64,000 bases of DNA from Salinibacterium sp. SWN167 (GTDB lineage Bacteria > Actinomycetota > Actinomycetes > Actinomycetales > Microbacteriaceae), in NCBI RefSeq assembly GCF_015864665.1, contig NZ_JADYWU010000001.1, forward strand, positions 1,364,001 to 1,428,000, given 5' to 3'. Position 1 is the first letter of the stretch, and each line of letters starts with the position of its first letter. The notes beneath the pieces are model-generated. The model did no database searches. It saw only the letters and a program-made list of their open reading frames with translations, and was not told the origin of the DNA. Below, in pieces: positions 24,407 through 33,712 of this stretch. Made by a program: the position numbers and the translations under genes.

Positions 24407-25273
24407 TCAGCGGGGAGGGCGCACCATTCCCTCTTGCGCAACGCTCGCGATCAAGCGGCCAGCGCGGTCGTAGATGCGGCCAAGCGAGAGGCCACGGCCA
24501 CCGATCGCGTTGGGGGACTCTTGCACATAGAGGAGCCACTCATCGACACGGGCCTCTCGATGCCACCACATGGCGTGGTCGAGACTCGCCACCTTGATTC
24601 CGGGAGTGACCCACGCGAGGTCGTGGCGTCGCATGATCGATTCCAGAATCGAGTAGTCGCTAGCGTAGGCCAGTGCGGCCCGGTGCAGGTTCATATCGTC
24701 GGGCATGGGGCCGACCGACTTGAGCCACACTGCTTGATGGGGCACATTGCCGCCATCGACGCTCATAAAGATGGGCGAGGTTACGTACCTCATGTCGAAC
24801 GGGCGTTGCGATGACCAATAACGGGCTACCGGATGATCGACGCTCGCCAGTGACTCAGCAGTCGTCGGCAGGGACTCCGGGTCAGGAAGGTCGGCGGGCA
24901 TATCAATCTGGTGGTCGAGTCCTTCATCGTCATCCTGGAATGAGGCGATTGCCGACAAGATGGGCACGCCATCTTGATAGGCCTGAGTACGTCGCGTCGA
25001 GAACGAGCGACCATCGTGGATGCGGTCGACCGAGAACGTGATCGGAAGGTTCACGTCGCCCGGGCGCAAGAAATATCCATGCATCGAATGCACGACGCGA
25101 TCCTCGGCGAGAGTGCGCTGCGCGGCAACGAGAGCCTGCGCTAACACTTGCCCGCCGAAGACGCGGCCCTGCGGCATCCACTGGCTGGGACCAGTAAAAA
25201 TGTCTTCGCTTGTTCGCGCGCCGGTGTCGGTCAGATCGAGGGCAGTTAGAAGCCCAGCCATAGGGTCGCTCAT
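24407..25273 (-). CDS. tesB: Acyl-CoA thioesterase II (TesB-like)
   Basis: A 288-residue double hot-dog thioesterase hydrolysing medium- and long-chain acyl-CoA. Family features are the N-terminal FGGQVLAQALVAAQRTL (residues ~38-54), VHSMHGYFLRPGD near residue 62, SFSTRRTQAYQDG near residue 90, and the C-terminal SLDHAMWWHREARVDEWLLYVQESPNA with the catalytic-region Asp near residue 229. The downstream betaine operon lies on the same strand after the 423-bp gap. Confidence 0.92.
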   Translation of the reverse strand: MSDPMAGLLTALDLTDTGARTSEDIFTGPSQWMPQGRVFGGQVLAQALVAAQRTLAEDRVVHSMHGYFLRPGDVNLPITFSVDRIHDGRSFSTRRTQAYQDGVPILSAIASFQDDDEGLDHQIDMPADLPDPESLPTTAESLASVDHPVARYWSSQRPFDMRYVTSPIFMSVDGGNVPHQAVWLKSVGPMPDDMNLHRAALAYASDYSILESIMRRHDLAWVTPGIKVASLDHAMWWHREARVDEWLLYVQESPNAIGGRGLSLGRIYDRAGRLIASVAQEGMVRPPR

Positions 25274-25292
25274 GCCTGTAGTTTAGAGGCCT

Positions 25293-25973
25293 ATGACTGG
25301 ATCGTTTACTTTGGTGGATTCCCTCGCGCTGGGAGATCTACAGGTTTTCTTGGGCCGAGCTGCCCGAGTCGATGAGGGCTCTGTGCGACTCATCGGTGGC
25401 GCCGGCGTTCTCGCCGTCTATGTGTCTGTTCTTCACCCCGCCGGGCTCCTCGACCAGAGCCCCACCGTGCTTGGACTGCGCACCTTCGCTTTGTCATCAA
25501 CGGATGACTTCGATGCCGTCGTTCCGGTTCGCTCCCTGCTTGGCCGCATTGAGAGCGCCGTCGAGGCTTCAGCCGCTAGCTTTTCTGAGCCGGTTGCCGT
25601 CAACTTGCCGATGAGCGTCAACACCGTCACGTGGGCCGCGATTTCGCCACCGCGCGGGGGATGGGTCGCGATCGATTCTGTTCCGAGTGCTGTGCTTGAA
25701 GAAGCAGCGCGGGCAGGAATCGAAGAAGTCGCCGCAGCTATTCCCACCGGAACCGGCGAAGCGATCGTGCACAAAGTGCGCACCGAAGTATGGGGGCGTC
25801 CGCTGGACGAACCCGACTACGTGCCGGCCGGTGCAGGGTTCGCCGCCGTTAGCTTGGGTTTTCTCGCCGACGATGAGGCGGCATCCGTCTTTGAATCTGG
25901 AGCGTGGACGCGACTATCGACCAAGCGTGGTCACATTCTCGTGAAGCGCCGCGCCTGGTCAGTGGCGCGCTAG
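25293..25973 (+). CDS. Conserved hypothetical protein
   Basis: A 226-residue soluble protein without a recognised domain. It has a balanced alpha/beta composition and a segment PPRGGWVAIDSVPSAVLEEAARAGIEEVAAAIP that recalls uncharacterised proteins conserved in Microbacteriaceae, usually next to tesB or ribonuclease D genes. It is divergent from tesB with a 19-base gap between start codons. Its TAG is nested in a CTAG shared with the convergent DUF2510 gene. Confidence 0.7.
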   Translation: MTGSFTLVDSLALGDLQVFLGRAARVDEGSVRLIGGAGVLAVYVSVLHPAGLLDQSPTVLGLRTFALSSTDDFDAVVPVRSLLGRIESAVEASAASFSEPVAVNLPMSVNTVTWAAISPPRGGWVAIDSVPSAVLEEAARAGIEEVAAAIPTGTGEAIVHKVRTEVWGRPLDEPDYVPAGAGFAAVSLGFLADDEAASVFESGAWTRLSTKRGHILVKRRAWSVAR

Positions 25974-26776
25974 AGGGTTTCTACTGCTCGGCTAAACAAC
26001 ATGCCCATGAACACGACCGTCGTCGCAAACATGATGGCCATGACGCCGAGCGCTGCCCACATCGGCGCTAGTCCTTGACCGGTGCGCTTCTTGACCACAA
26101 CACAACGGCCGATGACGTAGATCAGCCAACCGAGGAAGATGAACGCCCAGTGGAAGGGGCGGTCAATGCCTCGATTATCAAGTTCGCGTCGGTCAAAAAT
26201 CGCCAAGGGAATGTTGACCAAGAACAACAGCCAACCGGAAAGCATCATCCACAGGTAGCCGGGGTCAACGAGCAGACGTAGTTGGGCGTCGGTCGGAGTG
26301 TCGGTTGGGCGCGGCACAAGCGCATCAAGGTCGATGGCGAAAAGCCCGGGAAGCGAAATCAACGGCAAGAGTACGAATACCCAGATTTGCCAGGTGTTCG
26401 TTCCGGTATCGCTGACGTCGCTGGGGGCCGCGTAGGTGTAGTTGGCCGCAGGATTTACTGCTGACGGGGCGGCAACCGGTGTTGCTGCCGGTGCCGTTAC
26501 TGCAGCGGGCGAAGCGGGGGTGATCGGCGGCACCGAATTGGCCGCTGCCGGCGCTGCTGCTGGCGCTGGCGCAGCCGGTGCCACTGGCGGTGTCGGCGCG
26601 GCTGGCGGTGTCGCCGGAGCTGCGGCGGCAGGAGCAGGAGTCGGCAACGGGGTCGCATCGGCGGGAACCGTGTTAGCGGCCGCCCAGGCCGTTCCGCTCC
26701 ACCAGCGGGGTGCTGCTCCTCCGGCGGGATCGCGGTACCAACCGGCGGGAGGAAGGGGAGTCGATGCGTCGTTCAC
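25970..26776 (-). CDS. DUF2510 domain-containing membrane protein
   Basis: A 268-residue protein starting with the short DUF2510 motif PPAGWYRDPAGGAAPRWWSGTAWA (residues 9-32), a tryptophan-rich module found at the N-terminus of many actinobacterial membrane proteins. A linker of about 90 residues made almost wholly of Ala, Pro, Thr and Val follows. The C-terminal half has about four transmembrane helices. No enzymatic motif is visible. The stop overlaps that of the convergent gene within CTAG. Confidence 0.8.
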   Translation of the reverse strand: MNDASTPLPPAGWYRDPAGGAAPRWWSGTAWAAANTVPADATPLPTPAPAAAAPATPPAAPTPPVAPAAPAPAAAPAAANSVPPITPASPAAVTAPAATPVAAPSAVNPAANYTYAAPSDVSDTGTNTWQIWVFVLLPLISLPGLFAIDLDALVPRPTDTPTDAQLRLLVDPGYLWMMLSGWLLFLVNIPLAIFDRRELDNRGIDRPFHWAFIFLGWLIYVIGRCVVVKKRTGQGLAPMWAALGVMAIMFATTVVFMGMLFSRAVETL

Positions 26777-26814
26777 GCTGCGATTCTACTGGCGGTGCGG
26801 CACAAATCTGACAC

Positions 26815-28489
26815 TTACTCGCTCGCGACACTCCGCCCCGCAACGCTTCGCCCGGCGGAGCGCCCGCTGAACAAGCACCCACCGAGGAAGGTGCCTTCGA
26901 GGGCGCGGTAGCCGTGCATGCCGCCGCCTCCGAATCCGCTAGCTTCGCCGGCTGCCCAGAGACCGGGAACGACCGTCCCCTCGGCATCCAGCGCACGCCC
27001 CGAGAGATCGGTCTGGATGCCGCCCAAACTTTTGCGCGTCAGAATGTTGAGCTTGACCGCAATCAGCGGTCCCGCTTTGGGATCGAGGATGCGGTGGGGC
27101 TTCGCCACGCGAATCAGCTTGTCTCCGAGATAGTGGCGCGCCTGGCGCAGCGCAGTGATTTGGGAATCCTTGGTGAATTTATTGGTGAGTTCGCGATCCC
27201 GAGCTTCGATCTCGCGGCGCACGTGAGCGGCGTCGATCGCAATGTCGGGGGGTGAGGTTCTGCATGCCGTCGAGTAGCTCGTCGAGAGTGTCAGCCACCA
27301 CGAAGTCAGCGCCGTGCTTCTTGAACGCTTCGACGGGACCGGTGGCGCCCGTGCTGAGCCGTTGCTTGAGCAACTCGCGCATGCTTTTGCCCGTGAGGTC
27401 GGGGTTCTGCTCGCTGCCCGAGAGGGCGAACTCCTTCTCGATGATCGACTGTGTGAGCACGAACCAGGAGTGGTCGTAGCCGGTGGAGACGATGTGCTCG
27501 AGCGTTCCGAGGGTGTCGAAGCCGGGAAACAGGGGAGCGGGCAAGCGGTGACCGGTGGCATCGAGCCACACGCTCGAGGGGCCGGGCAAGATGCGGATGC
27601 CATGCTTCGGCCACACCGGATCCCAGTTCTGGATGCCCTCGACGTAGTGCCACATGCGGTCGCCGTTGATGAGGCGAGCTCCGGCGTTTTCGGCGATGCC
27701 GAGCATCCGGCCGTCGACGTGAGCGGGAACCCCGCTGAGAAGGTTCTGGGGCGCTGCGCCCATTCTGGCGGGCCACTGGGCGCGCACGAGATCGTGGTTG
27801 CCCCCGATTCCGCCCGAGGTCACGATGGTGGCGGGAGCACGGAGTTCGAAGTCGCCGACTACGGTGCGGTTGCTGGCCGCACCGCGGGCTGCGTCATCCG
27901 GGGCTAGCGTTACCCCGCGCACTCCGACAACCGTGCCGTTCTCCGTGACAAGCTCATCGACGCGGTGGCGCACATGCAATGTCGCGAGCCCCTCATCGAT
28001 GCCGCGGCGGAGGGCCGCAACGAAAGGCTCAATGACGGCGGGGCCAGTGCCCCACGTGATGTGGAACCGCGGCACCGAGTTGCCGTGGCCCAGAGCGGTA
28101 TAGCCGCCACGCTCGGCCCAGCCGACGACGGGGAAGAAACCAACACCGCGTTCGCGCAGCCATTCCCTCTTCTCCCCGGCAGCGAACTGGAGATAGGCCT
28201 CCGCCCACCGACGCGGCCATTCATCTTCGGCGCGGTCGAAACCAGCGGTGCCGAACCAATCTTGGCGGGCCAACTCAAGCGAATCTTTGATGCTGATGCG
28301 GCGCTGTTCGGGGGAGTCAATGAGGAAAAGGCCACCGAAAGACCACCACGCTTGGCCACCGAGACTCGCTTCGGGCTCCTGCTCAACAATCGCAACGCGC
28401 TTGCCGGCGTCAATCAATTCGGCGGCAGCGACGAGGCCAGACAGGCCAGCTCCGACAACGATGGCATCCAACTCGCGTGACTGCGGCAT
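26815..28489 (-). pseudogene. FAD-binding dehydrogenase (KsdD/fumarate-reductase-like), frameshifted
   Basis: A ~555-residue flavoprotein gene split between two frames. The 5' part has the FAD-binding GAGLSGLVAAAELIDAGKRVAIVEQE and runs through DLTGKSMRELLKQRL to LLDGMQNLTP. The family sequence then continues in another frame as DIAIDAAHVRREIEARD, LIRVAKPHRILDPKAGPLIAVKLNILTRKSLGGIQTDL and the C-terminal GLWAAGEASGFGGGGMHGYRALEGTFLGGCLFSGR. The break is at the C6 run 27247-27252; one C fewer would restore a full-length protein. ATG 28489 has AAGGAG six bases upstream. It could be a pseudogene, a phase-variable gene or a sequence error. Enzymes of this type oxidise steroid-like or other unsaturated substrates. 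Confidence 0.85.
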
Positions 28490-28730
28490 CCGTGACTCCT
28501 TCGACACTCGGTGCCGCCGACATTGGCGACCCCTGCGCTGACAGTATGCCGGTCATCCTCACAATCTGACGCAACTTTGGCGTGGAACCTTGTGCCCCGC
28601 CCACGGGGTGGGTACCGTCTGATTAACTCCCAGCGACGAGGCTCGGGTCAACCTGTGATTTACCAATCGCGGTTGTGAGGATCGCTAGAGCGCAGCACAT
28701 CAGCAGGCGCAAAGGCGGATCGGAGAAACG

Positions 28731-29849
28731 ATGAGTACCACCGTGCCCGTGAAAGCCCCGATGTCTGGAGCGAAGAAGCAAACTCCTGAGTTTGTGCAAC
28801 TTCTTGACCCAGACGGAAAACGGTTAAGCGACGAACTCTACGACCCTTGGGTGTCAGACGTCACCGGTGATCAGCTCGCGAGTCTCTATGAAGACCTCAT
28901 CATCGTGCGCCGTATCGATACGGAAGCAACCGCTCTGCAACGTCAGGGCGAACTCGGCCTCTGGCCACCACTCCTCGGGCAAGAAGCTGCGCAGGTCGGC
29001 TCTGCTCGCACGCTGCGCCCCGATGACTTTGTGTTCTCCAGCTATCGCGAAAATGCCGTGGCCTACTGCCGCGGTGTGAAGCTGCCCGACCTCGTGCGGG
29101 TCTGGCGCGGAACAGCGGCTTCAGGCTGGGACCCCTTCGAGATCGGCATGGCAACGCCCGCCGTCATCATCGGCGCCCAAACGCTGCATGCCACCGGCTA
29201 TGCCGTCGGGTGCACATTTGATGGCGTCGACAGCGTCTCGGTGGCCTACTTTGGCGACGGCGCCACGAGCGAGGGGGATGTCAACGAGGCGATGGTTTTT
29301 GCTGCCTCCTTCAACGCTCCCGTAATTTTCTTCTGCCAGAACAACCAGTGGGCGATTTCTGAGCCCGTGGGGCTTCAAGCTCAGCGGCCGATTGCCGATC
29401 GTGCTCCGGGGTTCGGGATTCCGAGCATCCGAGTTGATGGCAACGACGTGCTGGCCGTCATGGCAGCAACACGAAGCGCCCTCGACCGCGCGCGCACCGG
29501 CGGCGGCCCGACCTTCATCGAGGCCGTCACGTATCGTCGCGGGCCCCACACCACCTCGGACGACCCGAGCCGCTATGTCGACCCGGTGGTCGCGAAAGAA
29601 TGGGAAGCCAAAGACCCTATTGCGCGCGTGGAAGCGTTTTTGCGCAGCGAAGGGGTGCTGACCGACGAACTGGCGGCATCCATTCAGGCGCGAGCAGACG
29701 AGGTGGCGGCAGAATTCCGCGCCGGATGCTTGGCGCTCAAGAACCCCGAACCGCTCAGTGTGTTCGACAACGTCTATGCGACCGAGCACTCGGGGCTCGC
29801 GCGTCAAAGGAGCCAGTACACGGCCTACCTCGAGGGATTCGACAAATGA
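28731..29849 (+). CDS. bkdA: Branched-chain 2-oxo-acid dehydrogenase E1 alpha subunit (or PDH E1 alpha)
   Basis: The 372-residue TPP-binding alpha subunit of a heterotetrameric 2-oxo-acid dehydrogenase. It has the thiamine-pyrophosphate motif GDGATSEGDVNEAMVFAASFNAPVIFFCQNNQWAIS (about residues 180-215) and the phosphorylation-loop-like YRRGPHTTSDDPSRY near residue 272. H-T/S-TSDD-S-Y is typical of branched-chain enzymes. A complete leucine-degradation operon 10 kb away supports the branched-chain assignment; in Mycobacterium tuberculosis bkdABC directly adjoin the same leucine genes. ATG 28731 follows GGAGA. No E3 gene is nearby. Confidence 0.85.
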   Translation: MSTTVPVKAPMSGAKKQTPEFVQLLDPDGKRLSDELYDPWVSDVTGDQLASLYEDLIIVRRIDTEATALQRQGELGLWPPLLGQEAAQVGSARTLRPDDFVFSSYRENAVAYCRGVKLPDLVRVWRGTAASGWDPFEIGMATPAVIIGAQTLHATGYAVGCTFDGVDSVSVAYFGDGATSEGDVNEAMVFAASFNAPVIFFCQNNQWAISEPVGLQAQRPIADRAPGFGIPSIRVDGNDVLAVMAATRSALDRARTGGGPTFIEAVTYRRGPHTTSDDPSRYVDPVVAKEWEAKDPIARVEAFLRSEGVLTDELAASIQARADEVAAEFRAGCLALKNPEPLSVFDNVYATEHSGLARQRSQYTAYLEGFDK

Positions 29850-30847
29850 CTGAACTCACTCTGGCGAAAGCTCTCGGCTCTGGGCTGCGTCGCGCCCTCA
29901 GCGACGACGACAAAGTGGTCTTGCTCGGTGAAGACATCGGAACTCTCGGTGGCGTTTTCCGCGTCACCGATGGCCTGCAGCGCGACTTCGGCAAGGACCG
30001 CGTGATCGACACCCCGCTCGCCGAGGCCGGCATCATCGGCATGGCAGTGGGCCTCGCGTTCCGTGGCTACCGCCCGGTCTGCGAAATTCAGTTCGACGGC
30101 TTTATCTACCCGGGCTTCGACCAGATCGTCGCCCAGGTCGCCAAGCTGCACTATCGCACCGGCGGAAATGTGCGGATGCCGCTGACGATTCGGGTTCCCT
30201 ATGGTGGAGGTATCGGCGCGGTGGAGCACCACTCGGAGTCGCCCGAGGCGTACTTCGCCCATACTGCCGGCCTGCGCGTAGTCACGTGCTCGACCCCGCA
30301 AGATGCCCACAGCATGCTGCGCGAAGCGATCGCGAGCGATGACCCGGTGTTGTTCTTCGAACCCAAGCGGCGCTACTGGACCAAGGGCGAGGTCGACGAA
30401 GATGCCACCGGTCTGCCCATGGGTAAAGCCCGGGTGGTGACCGAGGGAACCGACGTCACGCTCGTGACCTACGGCCCGCTCGTCGCGACGGCTCTGGATG
30501 CCGCAGTCGCCGCCGCCGATGACGGAATTTCTATCGAGGTGATCGATCTTCGCTCGCTCTCGCCGGTCGACTTCGACACCGTGTCGGCGAGCGTGCAGAA
30601 GACGGGGCGGCTTGTGATTACCCACGAAGCCTCGGAGTCTGGCGGCCTCGGTGCCGAGATCGCTGCGACGCTCACCGATCGTTGTTTTTACTACTTGGAG
30701 GCAGCGCCAGTGCGCATCACGGGCTTCGATGTGCCGTACCCGGCCGCAAAGTTGGAGGACCACTTCTTGCCTGACCTTGACCGCATCCTTGACGGTGTTG
30801 ACCGTGCGCTGGGTCGCGTGAATTCACTCACCGGTTGGAGCGCGTAA
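29846..30847 (+). CDS. bkdB: Branched-chain 2-oxo-acid dehydrogenase E1 beta subunit
   Basis: A 333-residue transketolase-like beta subunit that completes the E1 active site. Family segments are LLGEDIGTLGGVFRVTDGL near residue 30, DTPLAEAGIIGMAVGLAFRGYRPVCEIQF near residue 55, RVPYGGGIGAVEHHSESPEAYFAHTAGLRVV near residue 115 and the C-terminal RITGFDVPYPAAKLEDHFLPD. Its ATG overlaps the E1-alpha stop by four bases, and its stop overlaps the E2 ATG, so the three subunits are translationally coupled. Confidence 0.9.
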   Translation: MTELTLAKALGSGLRRALSDDDKVVLLGEDIGTLGGVFRVTDGLQRDFGKDRVIDTPLAEAGIIGMAVGLAFRGYRPVCEIQFDGFIYPGFDQIVAQVAKLHYRTGGNVRMPLTIRVPYGGGIGAVEHHSESPEAYFAHTAGLRVVTCSTPQDAHSMLREAIASDDPVLFFEPKRRYWTKGEVDEDATGLPMGKARVVTEGTDVTLVTYGPLVATALDAAVAAADDGISIEVIDLRSLSPVDFDTVSASVQKTGRLVITHEASESGGLGAEIAATLTDRCFYYLEAAPVRITGFDVPYPAAKLEDHFLPDLDRILDGVDRALGRVNSLTGWSA

Positions 30848-32316
30848 TGGCTGTCAAAGAGTTTGCTCTGCCCGATTTGGGTGAGGGTCTGACCGAGTCT
30901 GAGATCGTTGAATGGCATGTTGCTGTTGGCGATCTCGTCACGCTCAACCAACCCATTGCTGAGGTCGAAACGGCGAAGGCCATTGTGTCGTTGCCGTCTC
31001 CTGTTGCGGGCATTATCTCGGCGCTGCACGCTGAGCCTGGCTCCACCGTGCAGGTCGGCACCCGCATTGTGACGTTCGAATTGGATGGTGGCGCTGGCGC
31101 CGAGAGTGGGCCGGAGGCCAGCAGCGCGTCAGCTGATGCTGGTACTGACGCCGGGGACGCAAACGCCAATGCTGGGGGAGCAAAGGATAGCGACGGTGTC
31201 GCTACGACCGTCGCTGAGGCTGCCCCCGAACGCAACGCGGTGCTCGTCGGCTACGGTCCTGCCGTGGAGAGCGGCAAGCGCCCCACGCGCAAGCCTCGTT
31301 CAGCAGCAGCAACGACTCCGTCGGCTGCTCTGGCAGCGACTCCGGCGGCGGACGCAGAAGTGGTCGCCGCCGCCCCAGAGCCCGCGTCCGAGCCTGCCGT
31401 CACACCCACCGACGCCCGCACCAAGACGACTCCGCCGGTGCGCAAGCTCGCGGCCGATCGCGGCGTCGATCTGACGCAACTGAGCGGCACAGGCCCCGAG
31501 GGCATCATCACGCGCGACGATGTGTTGAGCGCGGCAGAACAGTCGCCCGACGACACGCAGTCAGGCGAAGACGCTGCGGCGGGAGCATCCGCACCGCAGA
31601 CGGCGGGAGCCTTCGCGGGCACACGTCCGCGCGAGACCCGCACGCCGATCAAGTCGGTGCGTAAGGCAACCGCGGCCGCGATGGTGGCGAGTGCGTTCAC
31701 GGCCCCCCATGTCACCGAGTTCTTGACGATCGATGTGACGCGCACGGTGGAGCTAGTAGCGAAGCTGAAGGCGAAAGGCACCGCAGCATCCGTTCTCTCC
31801 GTTGTCGCGAAGGCGCTGTGCATCGGAGTGGCGCGTCATCCGTCACTGAATTCGCGGTGGGATGCCGAAGCTAATGAAATCGTCGAGTTCGGCTACATCA
31901 ACCTCGGTATCGCGGTTGCGACGCCACGGGGCCTGATGGTGCCGAACCTCAAGGATGCCGGCACCATGAGCCTCGCCGAGCTCACCGACGCGATCGGTGA
32001 CTTGGCGCGCAATGCACGAGCGAGCAAAGCAACTCCGGCATCGCTCAATGGGGGAACTATTTCGATCACCAACGTGGGCGTCTTCGGCATAGACGCGGGC
32101 ACCCCCATCCTGAACCCGGGAGAAGCCGCGATTTTGGCGATGGGTGCTGTTCGCAGGATGCCGTGGGAACACCACGGCGACATCGCCCTGCGCGACGTCA
32201 TGACCTTGAGCCTGTCGTTCGATCATCGCCTTGTTGACGGTGAGCAAGGGGCGCGTTTCTTGACCGATGTTGGTTCGATTCTGAACGACCCCGGCACCGT
32301 TTTGACGATGGTGTGA
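30847..32316 (+). CDS. bkdC: 2-oxo-acid dehydrogenase E2 (dihydrolipoamide acyltransferase)
   Basis: A 489-residue acyltransferase. Domains in order are a single lipoyl domain (residues 1-80, lipoyl lysine in VETAKAIV), a ~90-residue Ala/Pro-rich linker, a peripheral-subunit-binding domain (TPPVRKLAADRGVDLTQLSGTGPEGIITRDDV, about residues 197-228), a second linker, and the catalytic core ending in SLSFDHRLVDGEQGARFL, with the active-site His and Asp in HRLVDG. It transfers the branched-chain acyl group to CoA. The E3 component must be encoded elsewhere. Confidence 0.92.
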   Translation: MAVKEFALPDLGEGLTESEIVEWHVAVGDLVTLNQPIAEVETAKAIVSLPSPVAGIISALHAEPGSTVQVGTRIVTFELDGGAGAESGPEASSASADAGTDAGDANANAGGAKDSDGVATTVAEAAPERNAVLVGYGPAVESGKRPTRKPRSAAATTPSAALAATPAADAEVVAAAPEPASEPAVTPTDARTKTTPPVRKLAADRGVDLTQLSGTGPEGIITRDDVLSAAEQSPDDTQSGEDAAAGASAPQTAGAFAGTRPRETRTPIKSVRKATAAAMVASAFTAPHVTEFLTIDVTRTVELVAKLKAKGTAASVLSVVAKALCIGVARHPSLNSRWDAEANEIVEFGYINLGIAVATPRGLMVPNLKDAGTMSLAELTDAIGDLARNARASKATPASLNGGTISITNVGVFGIDAGTPILNPGEAAILAMGAVRRMPWEHHGDIALRDVMTLSLSFDHRLVDGEQGARFLTDVGSILNDPGTVLTMV

Positions 32317-32351
32317 AAGCAGCGGTGGCCGCAACAGGTAAGAATGGTCTT

Positions 32352-32924
32352 ATGACCGAGAATCTCGACCCTGCTGCGGCCACCACTTCTTCACGCGCTC
32401 CGCGTCGTTTGTTGGTTGGTGTTTTCGCGCTCGCTGCTTTTGTGATCGCGGCAGACCAGCTGAGCAAGTGGTGGGCTGAAACCAATCTCGGTGGCGGCAT
32501 CAACATCCCGATCATTGGTGATCTGCTGTCGTTCCAGCTCGTCTACAACCCCGGCGCTGCCTTCTCGCTTGCCGAGGAATACACCTGGGTGCTCACGATC
32601 ATTGCGGCGCTCGCCGTAGTCGCGATCACGTGGTACGCGTGGACGGTTCAGTCGCGCGCCTGGGCCATCGCGCTCGGCATGCTCCTCGGTGGTGCGATCA
32701 CTCACCTTGGTGATCGCCTGTTCCGTGACCCCGGTTTTGCGCGCGGTCACGTCGTCGACTTCATTAACTACAACGGCTACTTCATCGGCAACATCGCCGA
32801 CATTGCCCTTGTGGGCGGCGCGATCATGATCGTCATCATCTCTCTCATGGGAATCGCCGCTAAGCCCGAACCCGTCACGAGCAGCGACGCGGATGCTCCG
32901 GCGGAAGCAACGACCACCGAATGA
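32352..32924 (+). CDS. lspA: Lipoprotein signal peptidase
   Basis: The aspartic membrane protease that removes signal peptides from prolipoproteins. It has four transmembrane helices, the N-terminal ADQLSKWWAE, NPGAAFSL and the two catalytic aspartates in HVVDF and NIADI. The usual GGAxGNLxDR is here GGAITHLGDR and FPxFNxAD is YFIGNIAD, a divergence I associate with some Microbacteriaceae. The ATG at 32352 avoids a longer, charged N-terminus from 32313. Several predicted lipoproteins in this window would be its substrates. Its stop overlaps the next start as ATGA. Confidence 0.9.
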   Translation: MTENLDPAAATTSSRAPRRLLVGVFALAAFVIAADQLSKWWAETNLGGGINIPIIGDLLSFQLVYNPGAAFSLAEEYTWVLTIIAALAVVAITWYAWTVQSRAWAIALGMLLGGAITHLGDRLFRDPGFARGHVVDFINYNGYFIGNIADIALVGGAIMIVIISLMGIAAKPEPVTSSDADAPAEATTTE

Positions 32925-33703
32925 CCGACCTCAGCCTGCGCATGCCCAACACGCGATTGCGGGCAGTGCTCAACCTCGGAACGCAGCGCTCGCCGGCGCT
33001 CGACCTCCCGCCGGCGCTGAAAGCTCCCGAGCTCTTTGGCGACTGGGACGACGAAGCCCAGCTGAGTGATCTCTACGTCGAATATCCCGACGGGCAACTG
33101 CATTTCGAGACAACGAGCGCGGGCAGCGACCACCACTTCCACACTCCGGCCGGCGACCATCGCGGCTCGAGCCCGTGGTCGGCTAACGACACCCGCGTGC
33201 TCCTGCAGTGGGCAACGCAGCTTGCCAGCGCCTATCACGCTCTGCTGCCGAAGCTGCTCGACGACATCACCCAGGCTGCGGCTTGGCACGATGCGGGGCT
33301 GGATCTCTACATTTGCGAGGTCGAAGAGCCAGTGCAGCTCGATCTGCTCGAGATCGAGGTCGAGGGTGAGTTGCTCACGCTGCCCTGGCTCGGTGCGGGC
33401 ACGGTGAGTCACGACCACATCGAGGGCGAGAATCATCCGATTGCGCTGTTGTGGGGTGCCGGTGAGTCAGAACCCGATCAGCCGATTGCTCAAGCGTGGA
33501 CTGATCCGCGCACGGGGGAGCCGCGTTCTCAAGCGGTGCCCGGTATTGACTGGAACGTCATCGGGCTTGCTGCCGAAGAAGTGTTGCCGTGGCTTGAGGG
33601 CATTTACCTCAACCACCATGTGATTCCGGATGCTGCAGGAACGCTCCTGAGCGCTGTGCTGCGCCGCCTCGGCGGTCTGTCTTCAGACCGCGCCTCGTCG
33701 TAG
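32921..33703 (+). CDS. Conserved hypothetical protein
   Basis: A 260-residue soluble acidic protein with no domain I can name. It contains a histidine-rich patch (SDHHFHTPAGDHR near residue 70), several conserved-looking tryptophans and a segment LTLPWLGAGTVSHDHIEGENHPIALLWGAGE. The histidine/aspartate clusters would allow metal binding, but this is speculative. It is coupled to lspA by a four-base overlap and converges with the cation-efflux gene. Confidence 0.65.
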   Translation: MTDLSLRMPNTRLRAVLNLGTQRSPALDLPPALKAPELFGDWDDEAQLSDLYVEYPDGQLHFETTSAGSDHHFHTPAGDHRGSSPWSANDTRVLLQWATQLASAYHALLPKLLDDITQAAAWHDAGLDLYICEVEEPVQLDLLEIEVEGELLTLPWLGAGTVSHDHIEGENHPIALLWGAGESEPDQPIAQAWTDPRTGEPRSQAVPGIDWNVIGLAAEEVLPWLEGIYLNHHVIPDAAGTLLSAVLRRLGGLSSDRASS

Positions 33704-33712
33704 CGCTCGTAG

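Noticed and set aside
27247-27252. Programmed +1 ribosomal frameshift in the FAD dehydrogenase gene
   Set aside because: No slow codon, stop or upstream Shine-Dalgarno-like stimulator is seen at the site, unlike known programmed sites; a simple indel explains it better.
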